NCBI GenBank assembly: GCA_027081755.1
Contig: JALWJF010000138.1
Coordinates: 1-35,162, forward strand
DNA from: Desulfurococcales archaeon
GTDB taxonomy: Archaea > Thermoproteota > Thermoprotei_A > Sulfolobales > Ignicoccaceae
Direction: 5' to 3'
Length of the DNA stretch: 35,162 nt
Below the pieces are notes generated by a model, which was given only the letters and a program-made list of their open reading frames with translations, was not told where the DNA came from and ran no database searches. This document shows, one piece after another, positions 9,185 to 18,436 of this stretch. Every line of letters starts with the position of its first letter. Position 1 is the stretch's first letter. The position numbers and the translations under genes are program-made.

Positions 9185-10609
9185 TCAGCGCTTGGTGCAT
9201 CCAGCTGCCAGATATACTTTGCCCTTTAATAGAGTCTGAGTCCTCAGAAGACCTCCCACGGCTGGATTGATCAAACTAGTATAACACACCTTATTCCCAT
9301 CTAATGTAGCCAAGACATATAGTGAAGAGAGCTTCTGTGGTACATTCTCTATTCTAAACTTAAATGTTCCAGCATTGCTTTTAATCACTACAGTGCTATT
9401 TGTGTAGTTACCTAAACCGAAGATGAGTCTCCTCACAGGACTAAGTTCTAGTCCTTGAAGCAGTGCTATATTCCTCTGCAAGTTACCTACATTTATGACG
9501 TTACTGTTCCCGTTGGGATCGTAATAAGCTATCTCTATACCATTTCTTGCTCTTACTAAGAAGAGTACATCGCCGACATAACCCTTACCACTGAAGTCAC
9601 CTACACCAATATAGTTGTAAAGGCCATTGATGTCATAGGTTACTGTCTTATTCTGTATCAAGTTCCATATCTTTAATTTGAACATACTCTTGGCTTGATG
9701 GAACTGTAAGCTCTTGAGGTTGGCCAGCGCTACCATAACAAAATATGGGTCACTCTTGTACGGTGCATACTCTAAGAACGTCGGTATAAAGGTAGCTATT
9801 CTCATTTCCATTACTTTTAGTACACCTTCCTTTTCACCATCAACACCCTTGTAATGGAAGTAGAGGTTGGGTATTGCCCTAATAGTCCACATAACCAAAC
9901 ATCCTCTACCATCTAGCAAGTCTGGTAGTGCGTTGATCCTGGTTATGTTACTCATGTTTATGTTCACAGTTATATTTCTTAACACCTTAGAGTTCAAGGC
10001 ATTATACAGCGTACAGATAGCAGTACTGTTGAAAATGTTAACGCCCCAAACATAAACGTTGCCTTTCAAATAGAAGAAACCGTACTTCTGAGCTTTTATA
10101 TTCTTTAAACTAGCAATTGGAGTTGCTTTGTTTCCATATATTTCATAGATTTTGTTACCTAAGCCGAGCAGGAGCTTGTCATCTTTAACGGCATACTCAC
10201 CCCTTCTCGGATCGTATATGGGATATACTTTCGTGGTATTTAGGGTGAACTTACCAATTAGTTTAGTGCCTTTGAATGTCCATATCTCCCTCGAACCTTT
10301 GAGTGTAGTAACGTATATGAACAATGTACCGTCGGGTTGAGGATAGGTCAACGGTATAGCGCTCCTAACTCCCTTAAGCTCCATGAATTTCATTGTAATT
10401 GTATTTCTATTAGTAGTGGGGGTTAGGTTAACCTTCGCTCGAACCATATTTTGTATTCCCCTTTGTGATCCTCCAAGACTGGGAGGGGATAGGAGAACTA
10501 CATAAACAAGGGCAGCAGCTGCTATGATAACTATTATTGGGATAATTATTAACCAAGGTGTCCTTCTATTTTGCACACTCTTAGTTTCATTAGCGTGCTG
10601 AGCACTCAT
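9185..10609 (-). CDS. Membrane-anchored extracytoplasmic hypothetical protein, probably beta-rich
   Basis: Single N-terminal TM helix (PWLIIIPIIVIIAAAALVYVVLL) followed by about 430 aa with repeated beta-strand-like segments and many N-x-S/T sequons. Confidence 0.7.
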   Translation of the reverse strand: MSAQHANETKSVQNRRTPWLIIIPIIVIIAAAALVYVVLLSPPSLGGSQRGIQNMVRAKVNLTPTTNRNTITMKFMELKGVRSAIPLTYPQPDGTLFIYVTTLKGSREIWTFKGTKLIGKFTLNTTKVYPIYDPRRGEYAVKDDKLLLGLGNKIYEIYGNKATPIASLKNIKAQKYGFFYLKGNVYVWGVNIFNSTAICTLYNALNSKVLRNITVNINMSNITRINALPDLLDGRGCLVMWTIRAIPNLYFHYKGVDGEKEGVLKVMEMRIATFIPTFLEYAPYKSDPYFVMVALANLKSLQFHQAKSMFKLKIWNLIQNKTVTYDINGLYNYIGVGDFSGKGYVGDVLFLVRARNGIEIAYYDPNGNSNVINVGNLQRNIALLQGLELSPVRRLIFGLGNYTNSTVVIKSNAGTFKFRIENVPQKLSSLYVLATLDGNKVCYTSLINPAVGGLLRTQTLLKGKVYLAAGCTKR

Positions 10610-10651
10610 GCTCTATTCCCGGCCTCTCGGCACACTATCCCCAAAAACCCT

Positions 10652-11710
10652 TTACCTAATAACTCCAGTAACCTTAGCCAAATGTTCAGCAGCTTCCCTC
10701 TTTAATTTCTCCGTACCTAAGATGGTATATCTACCCTTCCTTATAGTTGGGGCTATTATTAATGCTTCTACTATTTTTTCATCGTTCACTCCTAGCTCTT
10801 CCGCGGTCGTCGGTAGTCTGACCTCTTTCAACACCTTCCTAACCCTTTTCCAGAGCTTAGAACCATGCAGGTAAAGCATCATAATGCTCCCCAAACCCAC
10901 TTGTTCACCATGTAAGGCAGGCCTGTTAGCTACTATATCTAAAGCATGAGAGAATAGGTGTTCGCTACCACTAGCCGGTCTGGAGCTTCCTGCAATACAC
11001 ATAGCAACGCTAGAAGATATGAGTGCCTCAACCAGTATTCTCAATCCTTCATCAACTAAATTCTTGAGCAAGTTTACGTATTTGAGAACGTGTTTAGCGC
11101 TCATAAGGGCTAGGGATGCGGCGTAAGAGCCATAGTACTCACCCTTTAGGAGGTGGGCTAGTCTCCAATCCTTGACCGCACTGAACTTTGCTAGTACGTC
11201 GCCAATACCCGCTCTGTTTAGCCTTTCTGGAGCGCTAGAAATTATGTCTAAGTCAGCAATGACCGCTATCGGTGCTCTGGTTTTTATGCTCATGGGTCCG
11301 TTTATGCCCTTAAGGCTGGAAAAGGGAGATGCTATACCGTCGTGGCTGGTGGCGGAGGGTAAGCTAACGATATCCTTATCTAGCTTATGGGCTATGAACT
11401 TAGCTAGGTCTATGGACTTCCCTCCTCCAAAACCTATGAAAAGGGATACGTCATCCGGAACTTTCTTGAGAAGCCTATCGGCTTCTTCTTTGCTAGGTTC
11501 TTTTGCTAGTAGCACGTCTACCCTAAATCCTTCCTTTTCGAGAATCCCTTGTACTTGATCTCCCCACTCGTCCCAAACATGAGGTCCACTTATGATGACT
11601 ATCCTCCCCTTTGTGTAACCCAAGCCTTTGATCACATTCCCAAGCTTGCTCCTTGTCCCCTTGCCTACGACAATCCTTTTCATCAGATCGATCTCGTGAA
11701 CTCTGTCCAT
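10652..11710 (-). CDS. egsA: sn-Glycerol-1-phosphate dehydrogenase
   Basis: [45 protein letters not shown] and [11 protein letters not shown]...HGEQVGLG. Confidence 0.95.
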   Translation of the reverse strand: MDRVHEIDLMKRIVVGKGTRSKLGNVIKGLGYTKGRIVIISGPHVWDEWGDQVQGILEKEGFRVDVLLAKEPSKEEADRLLKKVPDDVSLFIGFGGGKSIDLAKFIAHKLDKDIVSLPSATSHDGIASPFSSLKGINGPMSIKTRAPIAVIADLDIISSAPERLNRAGIGDVLAKFSAVKDWRLAHLLKGEYYGSYAASLALMSAKHVLKYVNLLKNLVDEGLRILVEALISSSVAMCIAGSSRPASGSEHLFSHALDIVANRPALHGEQVGLGSIMMLYLHGSKLWKRVRKVLKEVRLPTTAEELGVNDEKIVEALIIAPTIRKGRYTILGTEKLKREAAEHLAKVTGVIR

Positions 11711-11802
11711 TTCTTTTCCAAAGTATGTAACAAGCGGAGTTGAAATATCATTTGCCCGAGCAATCCTTTTTAGAAGGTGCTAGAAGGTATGAGGGGCTTC
11801 AA

Positions 11803-12117
11803 ATGAGTGATATAAAGTTCTTTAAGATTACTGGTTACATGCTCATATCCCATGATAAGAATCCGCGCTGGCAAAAATTTGAGATAATAAGGATGGGTAG
11901 CAAACCCGAAGACGTTGTTGAGAGGACCCTCTCAGAGCTAGGCAGCAGACACAAGCTCAAGAGATATCATATAAGAGTCGAACGTGTTGAGGAGGTTCCC
12001 GAGGATCAAGTAGAGGAACTCTACTACCTTCAGCTGGCACATTTGAACGAGTGGGAAGCCTATGATGCTCATAAAGTGTGGAGAAAGTACAAGCTCGGCT
12101 GGGGTGCGTTTAAGTGA
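11803..12117 (+). CDS. rpl18a: Ribosomal protein L18a (LX)
   Basis: MSDIKFFKITGYMLISHDKNPRWQKFEIIRMGSKPEDVVERTLSELGSRHKLKRYHIRVE; internal ATG at 11803 preferred over the ORF start at 11740. Confidence 0.9.
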   Translation: MSDIKFFKITGYMLISHDKNPRWQKFEIIRMGSKPEDVVERTLSELGSRHKLKRYHIRVERVEEVPEDQVEELYYLQLAHLNEWEAYDAHKVWRKYKLGWGAFK

Positions 12118-12581
12118 GTGTGAAAAATGAAGAAGTTCAACAACTTTATTCAGAATTACTAGCCCTTCAGTCTGAATATGAGAAGCAGAGCATCTTATAT
12201 GAGAACTTGAGGTCCCAAATAGATGCATTAAAAGCTTTAGCAAAGGATTACGAAACGACTATTAATGAGCTAGAAGACCTTGAAGAAGGCAAGGAGGCCC
12301 TAGTACCCATGGGTTCAGTCCTCGTTAAAGCTAATCTACATGGAAGTGTCCTAGTCCCTCTAGGAGCCAACTTCTATATTACCATGAAACCTTCGGATGC
12401 CATTGAAAAGCTAAAAGAATACAAGAAAAAGGTTGAAGAGGATATTAAGTTCCTTGAAAACGAGTTGGCGAAGCTATCGCAAAACATCGCCTCTTTAGAA
12501 ACTAGAATCAACGAAATAACGCTAAAGTTAAGATCGATGCAAACAGTAAGCACGACAAATAAGGAAATCAAAAAAGAATAA
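12114..12581 (+). CDS. pfdA: Prefoldin subunit alpha
   Basis: Coiled coils flanking LVPMGSVLVKANLHGSVLVPLGANFYITM; GTGA overlap with LX. Confidence 0.93.
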   Translation: MSVKNEEVQQLYSELLALQSEYEKQSILYENLRSQIDALKALAKDYETTINELEDLEEGKEALVPMGSVLVKANLHGSVLVPLGANFYITMKPSDAIEKLKEYKKKVEEDIKFLENELAKLSQNIASLETRINEITLKLRSMQTVSTTNKEIKKE

Positions 12582-12629
12582 CTTCTAGTATTAACCCCTT
12601 TTCTTGCCACTCATTAAGGGTTCTAGACT

Positions 12630-13658
12630 TTGTTAGGTAGGCTTAAAAAAGTACTTAAAAGCTTGGTCAATGAGGTAGTGAAAGCCGAAAAACCAGTAGA
12701 GGTAGAGGAAGTACCTAAAGAAGTTAAAAAAGAGACCACAAAGAAACAAGAAAAAGAAAAGAAGGGATTCTTGGCGAGAGTAAAGGAAGTTGTAGCCTAC
12801 AAAGAAATAGACGTAAAGAAACTCGAACCAATACTTGAGGAGTATGTCCTAATTTTAAGCGAACTCGACGTAGCCTATGAAGTTGCAGAACAACTCATGG
12901 AAGAGTTCAAGAAGAAGCTGGTAGGTATGAAAATAAGAAGAGGTACCGACGAGAGAGAGCTCGTTAAGAAGGCTCTTCTAGAGTCCATAAAGACCCTAGT
13001 TTCTGTCCCGAGCTTCGACTTGGTCGAAGAAGCAAAAAAAGCCAGAGCAGAAGGCAGAATTCTAAAGATAATGTTTATGGGAGTTAATGGCGTTGGCAAA
13101 ACAACTACTATCGCAAAGGTTGCATACATGTTAAAGAGGGCTGGAATCACTCCGGTATTGGCTGCAGCTGATACCTTTAGGGCTGGAGCAGTTGAGCAAC
13201 TAAAGGTTCATGCACAGAGGATAGGCGTGCCAATAGTAACAAAACCCTATGGATCGGATCCGGCGTCGGTAGCTTATGATGCAATAGAGTATGCTAGATC
13301 AAGGGGCTTCAACGTAGTGCTAATTGATACCGCCGGCAGAATGCATGTCGATGTGGACTTGATGAATGAACTTAGAAAGGTTGCAAAAGTTGCAGAACCC
13401 GATTATAAAATACTTGTTCTTGATGCACTAACTGGTAACGATGCTGTAGAACAAGCAAGATTTTTTGATGAGGCTGTAGGTGTTGATGGTGTTATATTGA
13501 CTAAGGTGGACGCTGATGCAAAAGGAGGAGCCGTACTAAGCGTCGCTGCGACGATAAAGAAACCTATCCTGTACTTGGGGGTCGGACAGAATTACGAGGA
13601 CTTGATAAAGTATGATCCCAACTGGTTCGTGGAAAAATTGCTGGGTGAAGGGCTATGA
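12630..13658 (+). CDS. ftsY: Signal recognition particle receptor FtsY
   Basis: GVNGVGKTTTIAK, AADTFRAGAVEQL, IDTAGRMH, LTKVDADAKGGA; TTG start. Confidence 0.96.
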   Translation: MLGRLKKVLKSLVNEVVKAEKPVEVEEVPKEVKKETTKKQEKEKKGFLARVKEVVAYKEIDVKKLEPILEEYVLILSELDVAYEVAEQLMEEFKKKLVGMKIRRGTDERELVKKALLESIKTLVSVPSFDLVEEAKKARAEGRILKIMFMGVNGVGKTTTIAKVAYMLKRAGITPVLAAADTFRAGAVEQLKVHAQRIGVPIVTKPYGSDPASVAYDAIEYARSRGFNVVLIDTAGRMHVDVDLMNELRKVAKVAEPDYKILVLDALTGNDAVEQARFFDEAVGVDGVILTKVDADAKGGAVLSVAATIKKPILYLGVGQNYEDLIKYDPNWFVEKLLGEGL

Positions 13659-13849
13659 AGGGGTTTAATTATTATATCGAAAAGATTAAGGGTATGATCA
13701 ACGACTGGAAGCTGATACTGAACTTGGCCAGTAAACCCAGCCCAGACGAATTCAACGCTATACTGAAGGTAATAGGTCTGGCTACAATCATTATAGGCAT
13801 ACTGGCATATATAATAAGAGTAATAATCGTGCTGACGCTATATGGGTGA
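13655..13849 (+). CDS. secE: Protein translocase SecE / Sec61 gamma
   Basis: 64 aa, single C-terminal TM, KPSPDEFNAILKVIGLATIIIGILAYIIRVI; conserved place between ftsY and spt5. Confidence 0.92.
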   Translation: MKGFNYYIEKIKGMINDWKLILNLASKPSPDEFNAILKVIGLATIIIGILAYIIRVIIVLTLYG

Positions 13850-13855
13850 AAAATC

Positions 13856-14293
13856 ATGGCATTCTTTCCGGTCAGGACAGTAAATGGAAGAGAATTAGAA
13901 GTTGCTCTAATAGTAGAGGAAAGAGCCAAGACACTTAATTTGGATATAAGGTCAGTAATAGTACCACCCCGAATAAAGGGCTTTATCATAGTCGAAAGCC
14001 CCGCGCACTTCATTGTAAGAGAAGCTATCCAAGGTATCAAGTACGTGAGAGGAGGACCTGGAAAGAAAATGAAATTAGAAGAAGTTCTGAAGCTGATAAA
14101 GCCGATACCAATAATTGAGACAATAAATGTGGGCGACATCGTGGAACTCGTAGCGGGTGTATTCAGAGGAATGAAAGCCAAGGTGGAAGCGAAGATTCCC
14201 GAAAAGAATGAAGTTATCGTCAGCATTTTGGAGGCGGCCTATCCGTTACAAATAACAGTACCCGCCGACTACGTGCGTCCGGTGCAGAGGTGA
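13856..14293 (+). CDS. spt5: Transcription elongation factor Spt5 (NusG-like)
   Basis: NGN domain followed by KOW motif (VGDIVELVAGVFRGMKAKVEAI). Confidence 0.94.
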   Translation: MAFFPVRTVNGRELEVALIVEERAKTLNLDIRSVIVPPRIKGFIIVESPAHFIVREAIQGIKYVRGGPGKKMKLEEVLKLIKPIPIIETINVGDIVELVAGVFRGMKAKVEAKIPEKNEVIVSILEAAYPLQITVPADYVRPVQR

Positions 14294-14299
14294 AGAAGC

Positions 14300-14809
14300 A
14301 TGCCCAAGAAAGTATTATCATTCACTATTGAGGGCGGTGCAGCAAAACCCGCTCCTCCACTGAAAACTGCCCTCGAAGCGGAAGGCCTAGACGTAAATGA
14401 AGTAGTGAATAAGATAAACGAACTTACTAAGAGGTACAAAGGCTTTACGATAACAGTAAAAGTAATAGTTGACCCCGAAACAAAAGAATACGAGATCGAA
14501 ATAGAACCACCCAACATAACCGAACTGTTGTTAAAGCTTGCCGGAGCTCCAAGACCATCCGGAGATCCTATACATCAAAAGGTTGGAGACTTACCCTTCG
14601 AAAAGGTGATTGAAGCAGCCATCTTGAAAGCACCCGAACTCACAGCTAAGACTCTCAAAGCTGCAGTAAAGACAGTCCTAGGCACAGCAAGAGCAATAGG
14701 ACTTACCGTTGACAAGAAAGACCCCAAGGAAGTGACTAGAGAAGTGGAAGCCGGCATGTACGATGAAATAATAAAGAAGCATGAACCTGAGTGGGAAGCA
14801 GTCAGTTAA
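14300..14809 (+). CDS. rpl11: Ribosomal protein L11
   Basis: [37 protein letters not shown] ... [14 protein letters not shown]. Confidence 0.97.
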   Translation: MPKKVLSFTIEGGAAKPAPPLKTALEAEGLDVNEVVNKINELTKRYKGFTITVKVIVDPETKEYEIEIEPPNITELLLKLAGAPRPSGDPIHQKVGDLPFEKVIEAAILKAPELTAKTLKAAVKTVLGTARAIGLTVDKKDPKEVTREVEAGMYDEIIKKHEPEWEAVS

Positions 14810-14811
14810 AA

Positions 14812-14834
14812 CCCCCGTAGCTAGACAGTGGGGG
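14812..14834 (+). promoter_or_regulatory. Inverted repeat in the L1 leader (CCCCC...GGGGG) overlapping the likely ribosome binding region
   Basis: CCCCC 14812-14816 pairs with GGGGG 14830-14834; start codon of L1 at 14842. Confidence 0.4.
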
Positions 14835-14841
14835 CTCGAAG

Positions 14842-15486
14842 TTGATAGTGGAGCAAGACGTTTTGGAGAAAAGCTTACAAAAGGCCCTTGAACTCAAAAG
14901 AAAGAGGAACTTCAAAGAGTCCGTGGATCTAATAGTAGTCCTCAAAGATATCGATTTGAAAGGACCAGAGGGCAGAATTAGAGAAGTAGTTGAGCTTCCT
15001 CATCCACCCAAAAAGGAAGTAAAGATATGTGTAGTTGCCGACGGTGACATGGCACTTCAAGCTAAGAAGATGGGTCTCAGAGTAGTTACTAGAGACGAGC
15101 TTCAACAGATGGACAAGAAGGCTGCTAAGAAACTAGCCAAGAACTGTGATTGGGTCTTGGTTAAAACGGACTTGATGGGTCTGGCTGGAAGGATCTTAGG
15201 CCCAGCTCTGGGTCCTAGGGGTAAAGCACCTATACCAGTTCCTCCCAACGCGCCCTTAGAGGCTTTCGTTAAGAGGTATCAAAGGAGCGTAAATGTGAGA
15301 GTTAGGAAGCAACCACAAGTGATGTGCAGAATAGGCACTGAGGATATGAATCCCAAGGAACTAGCAGAAAACGCTATGGCGATCATTTCTGCTCTTGAGA
15401 GAAAGCTACCCAACCCTCAAAATCAAATAGCTGAGATAATAGTAAAGACCACGATGGGTCAACCGGTGCTAGCCAAGGCGAGGTGA
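14842..15486 (+). CDS. rpl1: Ribosomal protein L1
   Basis: RNFKESVDLIVVLKDIDLKGPEGRIREVVELPHPPKK; GLAGRILGPALGPRGKAPIPV. Confidence 0.97.
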   Translation: MIVEQDVLEKSLQKALELKRKRNFKESVDLIVVLKDIDLKGPEGRIREVVELPHPPKKEVKICVVADGDMALQAKKMGLRVVTRDELQQMDKKAAKKLAKNCDWVLVKTDLMGLAGRILGPALGPRGKAPIPVPPNAPLEAFVKRYQRSVNVRVRKQPQVMCRIGTEDMNPKELAENAMAIISALERKLPNPQNQIAEIIVKTTMGQPVLAKAR

Positions 15487-15489
15487 TGT

Positions 15490-16539
15490 ATGATGAGTGC
15501 GATTACCGCTCATATCTCTACATACCATAGAGAAAAGTTCCCAGAGTGGAAAGTAAAGCTAGTGAACGAAATAAAAGAGAAACTAAAGGAGAAGGACGTA
15601 ATACTCATGTTAGACTTGGTAGAGACACCGGCTAACATAGTTCACAAGTTCCGCAAGAAGTTTAGAAAGCAGTACCCAGACATGAAAACCGTGAAAAACA
15701 ACTTAATGAGAAAGGCATTTGAACAGAGCGGTATCAAGATGCCAGAAGAGATGGACAAGGCACTAACGGGCACAAACTTGTTCGTATTTACCAACGAGAA
15801 CCCCTTCGAAACCGCCCTAAAGTTCAGTAAGTTCAGCGTCCCGGCCCCCGCCAAACCTGGAGACATAGCTCAAACAGAGATAGTTGTTCCGGCCGGAGAT
15901 ACCGGTCTCAAGCCCGGACCAATATTGAGCACCTTCGGAAAACTCAAGATAAAGACTATGGTAAAAGGAGGAACTATCCACATAGCCAAGGACACCGTAG
16001 TAGCCAAGCCTGGAGACGTAATATCTCCAGAACTCGCAAGCTTACTTCAAAAGCTAGGCATAACTCCGATGGAAATAAGAATGAAGATCAAAGGAGCATA
16101 CGTAAAGAGCTTAAACAGGTGGATACCGGCAGAGGAACTAGTACTGGATTTGAAGAAGTACAGAGAGGAGGTACAGAAGGCTTACCAAGATGCACTGGCC
16201 CTAGGAGTGGCGATAGCGTACCCGGTGCCAGAGGTACTGGAGCTAAGCGTGGCAAAGGCCTTCCAGGACGCCCTCAAGGTCGCTGTGGAAGCCGGGTGGC
16301 TCACCAAGGAGTCTGCTCCTTACTTACTAGCAAAGGCACAAGCACAAGCCATGGCACTAGTGGCCGCTTTAGGAGACAAAGCGAAAGAGCTAGGAATAGA
16401 GGCTCCAGAGATCTCGGTCACTCCAGCCGCTCCAGCTGCAGAGGAGAAGAAGGAAGAGAAGGCAGAAGAGGAAGAAGAGGAGAAGAAGGAGGTATCCGAG
16501 GAAGACCTCAGCGCAGGTCTGGGAGCTCTGTTCGGATAA
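15490..16539 (+). CDS. rpl10: Acidic ribosomal protein P0 (L10)
   Basis: L10 domain (FPEWKVKLVNEIKEKLKEKDVILMLDL...KTVKNNLMRKAFEQ), P0-like extension and a C-terminal tail identical to L12. Confidence 0.97.
   Translation: MMSAITAHISTYHREKFPEWKVKLVNEIKEKLKEKDVILMLDLVETPANIVHKFRKKFRKQYPDMKTVKNNLMRKAFEQSGIKMPEEMDKALTGTNLFVFTNENPFETALKFSKFSVPAPAKPGDIAQTEIVVPAGDTGLKPGPILSTFGKLKIKTMVKGGTIHIAKDTVVAKPGDVISPELASLLQKLGITPMEIRMKIKGAYVKSLNRWIPAEELVLDLKKYREEVQKAYQDALALGVAIAYPVPEVLELSVAKAFQDALKVAVEAGWLTKESAPYLLAKAQAQAMALVAALGDKAKELGIEAPEISVTPAAPAAEEKKEEKAEEEEEEKKEVSEEDLSAGLGALFG
16421..16535 (+). repeat. Copy 2 of the 115-bp perfect direct repeat (in L10)
   Basis: Identical to 5416-5530. Confidence 0.97.
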
Positions 16540-16566
16540 CCAGAAAAAGTCTTTTCTCCCTCTTTT

Positions 16567-16580
16567 CCCACTCTCGTGGG
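16567..16580 (+). promoter_or_regulatory. Hairpin CCCAC-TCTC-GTGGG immediately upstream of hisC, preceded by a pyrimidine-rich stretch
   Basis: 5-bp perfect stem, 4-nt loop, 6 nt before ATG at 16587. Confidence 0.4.
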
Positions 16581-16586
16581 ATAAGG

Positions 16587-17633
16587 ATGAAGTGCCTCAA
16601 AAGAGAATGGTTAAAGAACATGAAGACCTACATGTTACCCCAAAAACCTAGGAATGTGGTTGCTAGACTTCACATGAATGAGAATCCTTATCCTCCTCCT
16701 CAGAGAGTTATAGAAGCTGCTAAGAAAGCAGTCGAAAATTGTAACCTCTACCCAGATCCCGAGAGGCTTTGGAAGTTAAGGGAATTGGCTGCGAAGTATT
16801 ACAAGGTTCCTGGACCCGAGTGGGTACTACCAACCCTGGGCTCTGATACCGCTCTAAGACTGACCTTCGAGTGCTGTGCACTAACCTCTGAAATAGCATT
16901 GCCATTTCCAAGCTTCCAAGCGTATCCAGCATTAGCTGGAGCAGCCGGAGCTAAACTAAACTATTACAATCTAGAAATTAGTGACGATAAATTTGTACTA
17001 AACATAGATGAATTCATTAAAGGAGCCAAGGGAGAATTAGCTGTAGTAGACAGTCCTAATAACCCTACAGGTTCGCTATTAGTTGATGAAAAAGGGTTAG
17101 AAAAACTAAGTAAAGCCTATCCAGCAGTACTGATAGATGAAGCGTACGCTGAATTTGCACCTTATGAACTCACCAGGGAGGTTGAGAAGTTCGCTAATGT
17201 ATTGTTTACCAGGACGATGAGTAAGGCGTTTGCTCTAGCAGGACTTCGGATAGGATTTCTAATATCGAATCCCGAATACATCGAAAACATCTCGAAAATG
17301 GTATTGCCATATGACATACCATCAGCGACAGTTGAAGCAGCTATAGCGGCTATGGAAGATCCCTCCTATTCGAGAGAGTATATAGAATACGTGAACGATG
17401 AAAAAAAGAAACTCAAAGAGAAAGTAGAGGCTCTAGGCTGGAAGGCCTTCGAAAGTTACACGAACTTCGTATTGGTTAAGGCTAAAGAGGGCGTTGTAGA
17501 TATGCTAAGAGAAAGGGGAATAATGGTCAGGAAGGTACCCTTAGGTAAAGAGTGGTTCAGAGTAAGCATAGGGAAGCCCGAAGAGATGAAATTGTTCTAT
17601 GAAGCAATAGAGGAACTAGCCGATAAGCTCTAA
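16587..17633 (+). CDS. hisC: Histidinol-phosphate aminotransferase-like PLP enzyme
   Basis: LHMNENPYPPPQRVIEAA, NLYPDPE, DSPNNPTGSL, LIDEAYAEFA, RTMSKAFALAGLRIGF. Confidence 0.88.
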   Translation: MKCLKREWLKNMKTYMLPQKPRNVVARLHMNENPYPPPQRVIEAAKKAVENCNLYPDPERLWKLRELAAKYYKVPGPEWVLPTLGSDTALRLTFECCALTSEIALPFPSFQAYPALAGAAGAKLNYYNLEISDDKFVLNIDEFIKGAKGELAVVDSPNNPTGSLLVDEKGLEKLSKAYPAVLIDEAYAEFAPYELTREVEKFANVLFTRTMSKAFALAGLRIGFLISNPEYIENISKMVLPYDIPSATVEAAIAAMEDPSYSREYIEYVNDEKKKLKEKVEALGWKAFESYTNFVLVKAKEGVVDMLRERGIMVRKVPLGKEWFRVSIGKPEEMKLFYEAIEELADKL

Positions 17634-18365
17634 CTCAGCCTCATTTAACTTCAATTTAGTTCCCATTATCAACTCCTCTAGGTGCATTACATTTTCTGTC
17701 TTGGGTATTGGGATGACTATTGGGCTTCTTGACAAAAGCCAAGCTATTACGACGCTTGCCGGAGGTACATTCCTCCTCTTGGCTATTTCTTTAACAGAAG
17801 GCAATTCCATAGCCCTTCCCTTATCTAGGGGAGTATGTGCTTGAAGGGCTATCCCCTTAGGTTCTATCATTGGGAACAGTTTTTCCGTTTCTCTAAATAT
17901 TGGAGAGTACTTGTTCTGTACAGCAACTATCTCATGTCTTTTAGTAGCTTGCAACGCTACTTCGAGTTGTTCCTTAGTAACGTTCGAAACACCTATCATT
18001 TCCACTAGACCTTTGTCAACTAATTTCTCTAGCTCTCTTACTTCGCTGGCTATGTCTTCGGGCCAATGAACGAGCACTAGTTCTGGAACCTTTCCCAGCC
18101 TCTCTATTTGCCTCTTCATGGCCTTTTCTGCTTCATATCTTATGTTCCACGGGTAAAGTTTGGTAGTTATGAATATTTCTTTACTTCCGTATCTCTCCAT
18201 TGCCTCCTTTATCAACGGCTCAGTCTTATACATCTCCGCGGTATCAACCAAGTTTATTCCCATCTCAAAGGCCTTAACTAACGTATCTATGAATGCCTCA
18301 GGATCTTTGACAGCCCAAGAACCCAAACCTATATCAGATACTTTGTAATTTCCTATCCTTCTCAT
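17616..18365 (-). CDS. Aldo/keto reductase
   Basis: IGLGSWAV, INLVDTAEMY, LVLVHWPED, IGVSNVTKEQL, PIPKTENVMHLEE. Confidence 0.92.
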   Translation of the reverse strand: MRRIGNYKVSDIGLGSWAVKDPEAFIDTLVKAFEMGINLVDTAEMYKTEPLIKEAMERYGSKEIFITTKLYPWNIRYEAEKAMKRQIERLGKVPELVLVHWPEDIASEVRELEKLVDKGLVEMIGVSNVTKEQLEVALQATKRHEIVAVQNKYSPIFRETEKLFPMIEPKGIALQAHTPLDKGRAMELPSVKEIAKRRNVPPASVVIAWLLSRSPIVIPIPKTENVMHLEELIMGTKLKLNEAELELIG

Positions 18366-18373
18366 TACAAAGC

Positions 18374-18387
18374 CCCCTCTAGAGGGG
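18374..18387. promoter_or_regulatory. Perfect 14-bp palindrome CCCCTCTAGAGGGG
   Basis: Directly read; lies 8 bp upstream of the aldo/keto reductase start in the divergent spacer. Confidence 0.5.
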
Positions 18388-18436
18388 ACCTAGAGACATT
18401 TAGCCTTACGTCGTTTGCTTAATAGGGTATTATTCC

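Noticed and set aside
11172-11558. 128-aa plus-strand ORF
   Set aside because: Antisense of egsA, no recognisable motif.
13672-14226. 184-aa minus-strand ORF
   Set aside because: Antisense shadow of secE and spt5, which have clear homology.
16119-16586. 156-aa N-terminal extension of the hisC ORF (MDTGRGTSTGFEEVQRGG...)
   Set aside because: It is an out-of-frame reading of the L10 3' end; HisC homology begins after the ATG at 16587.
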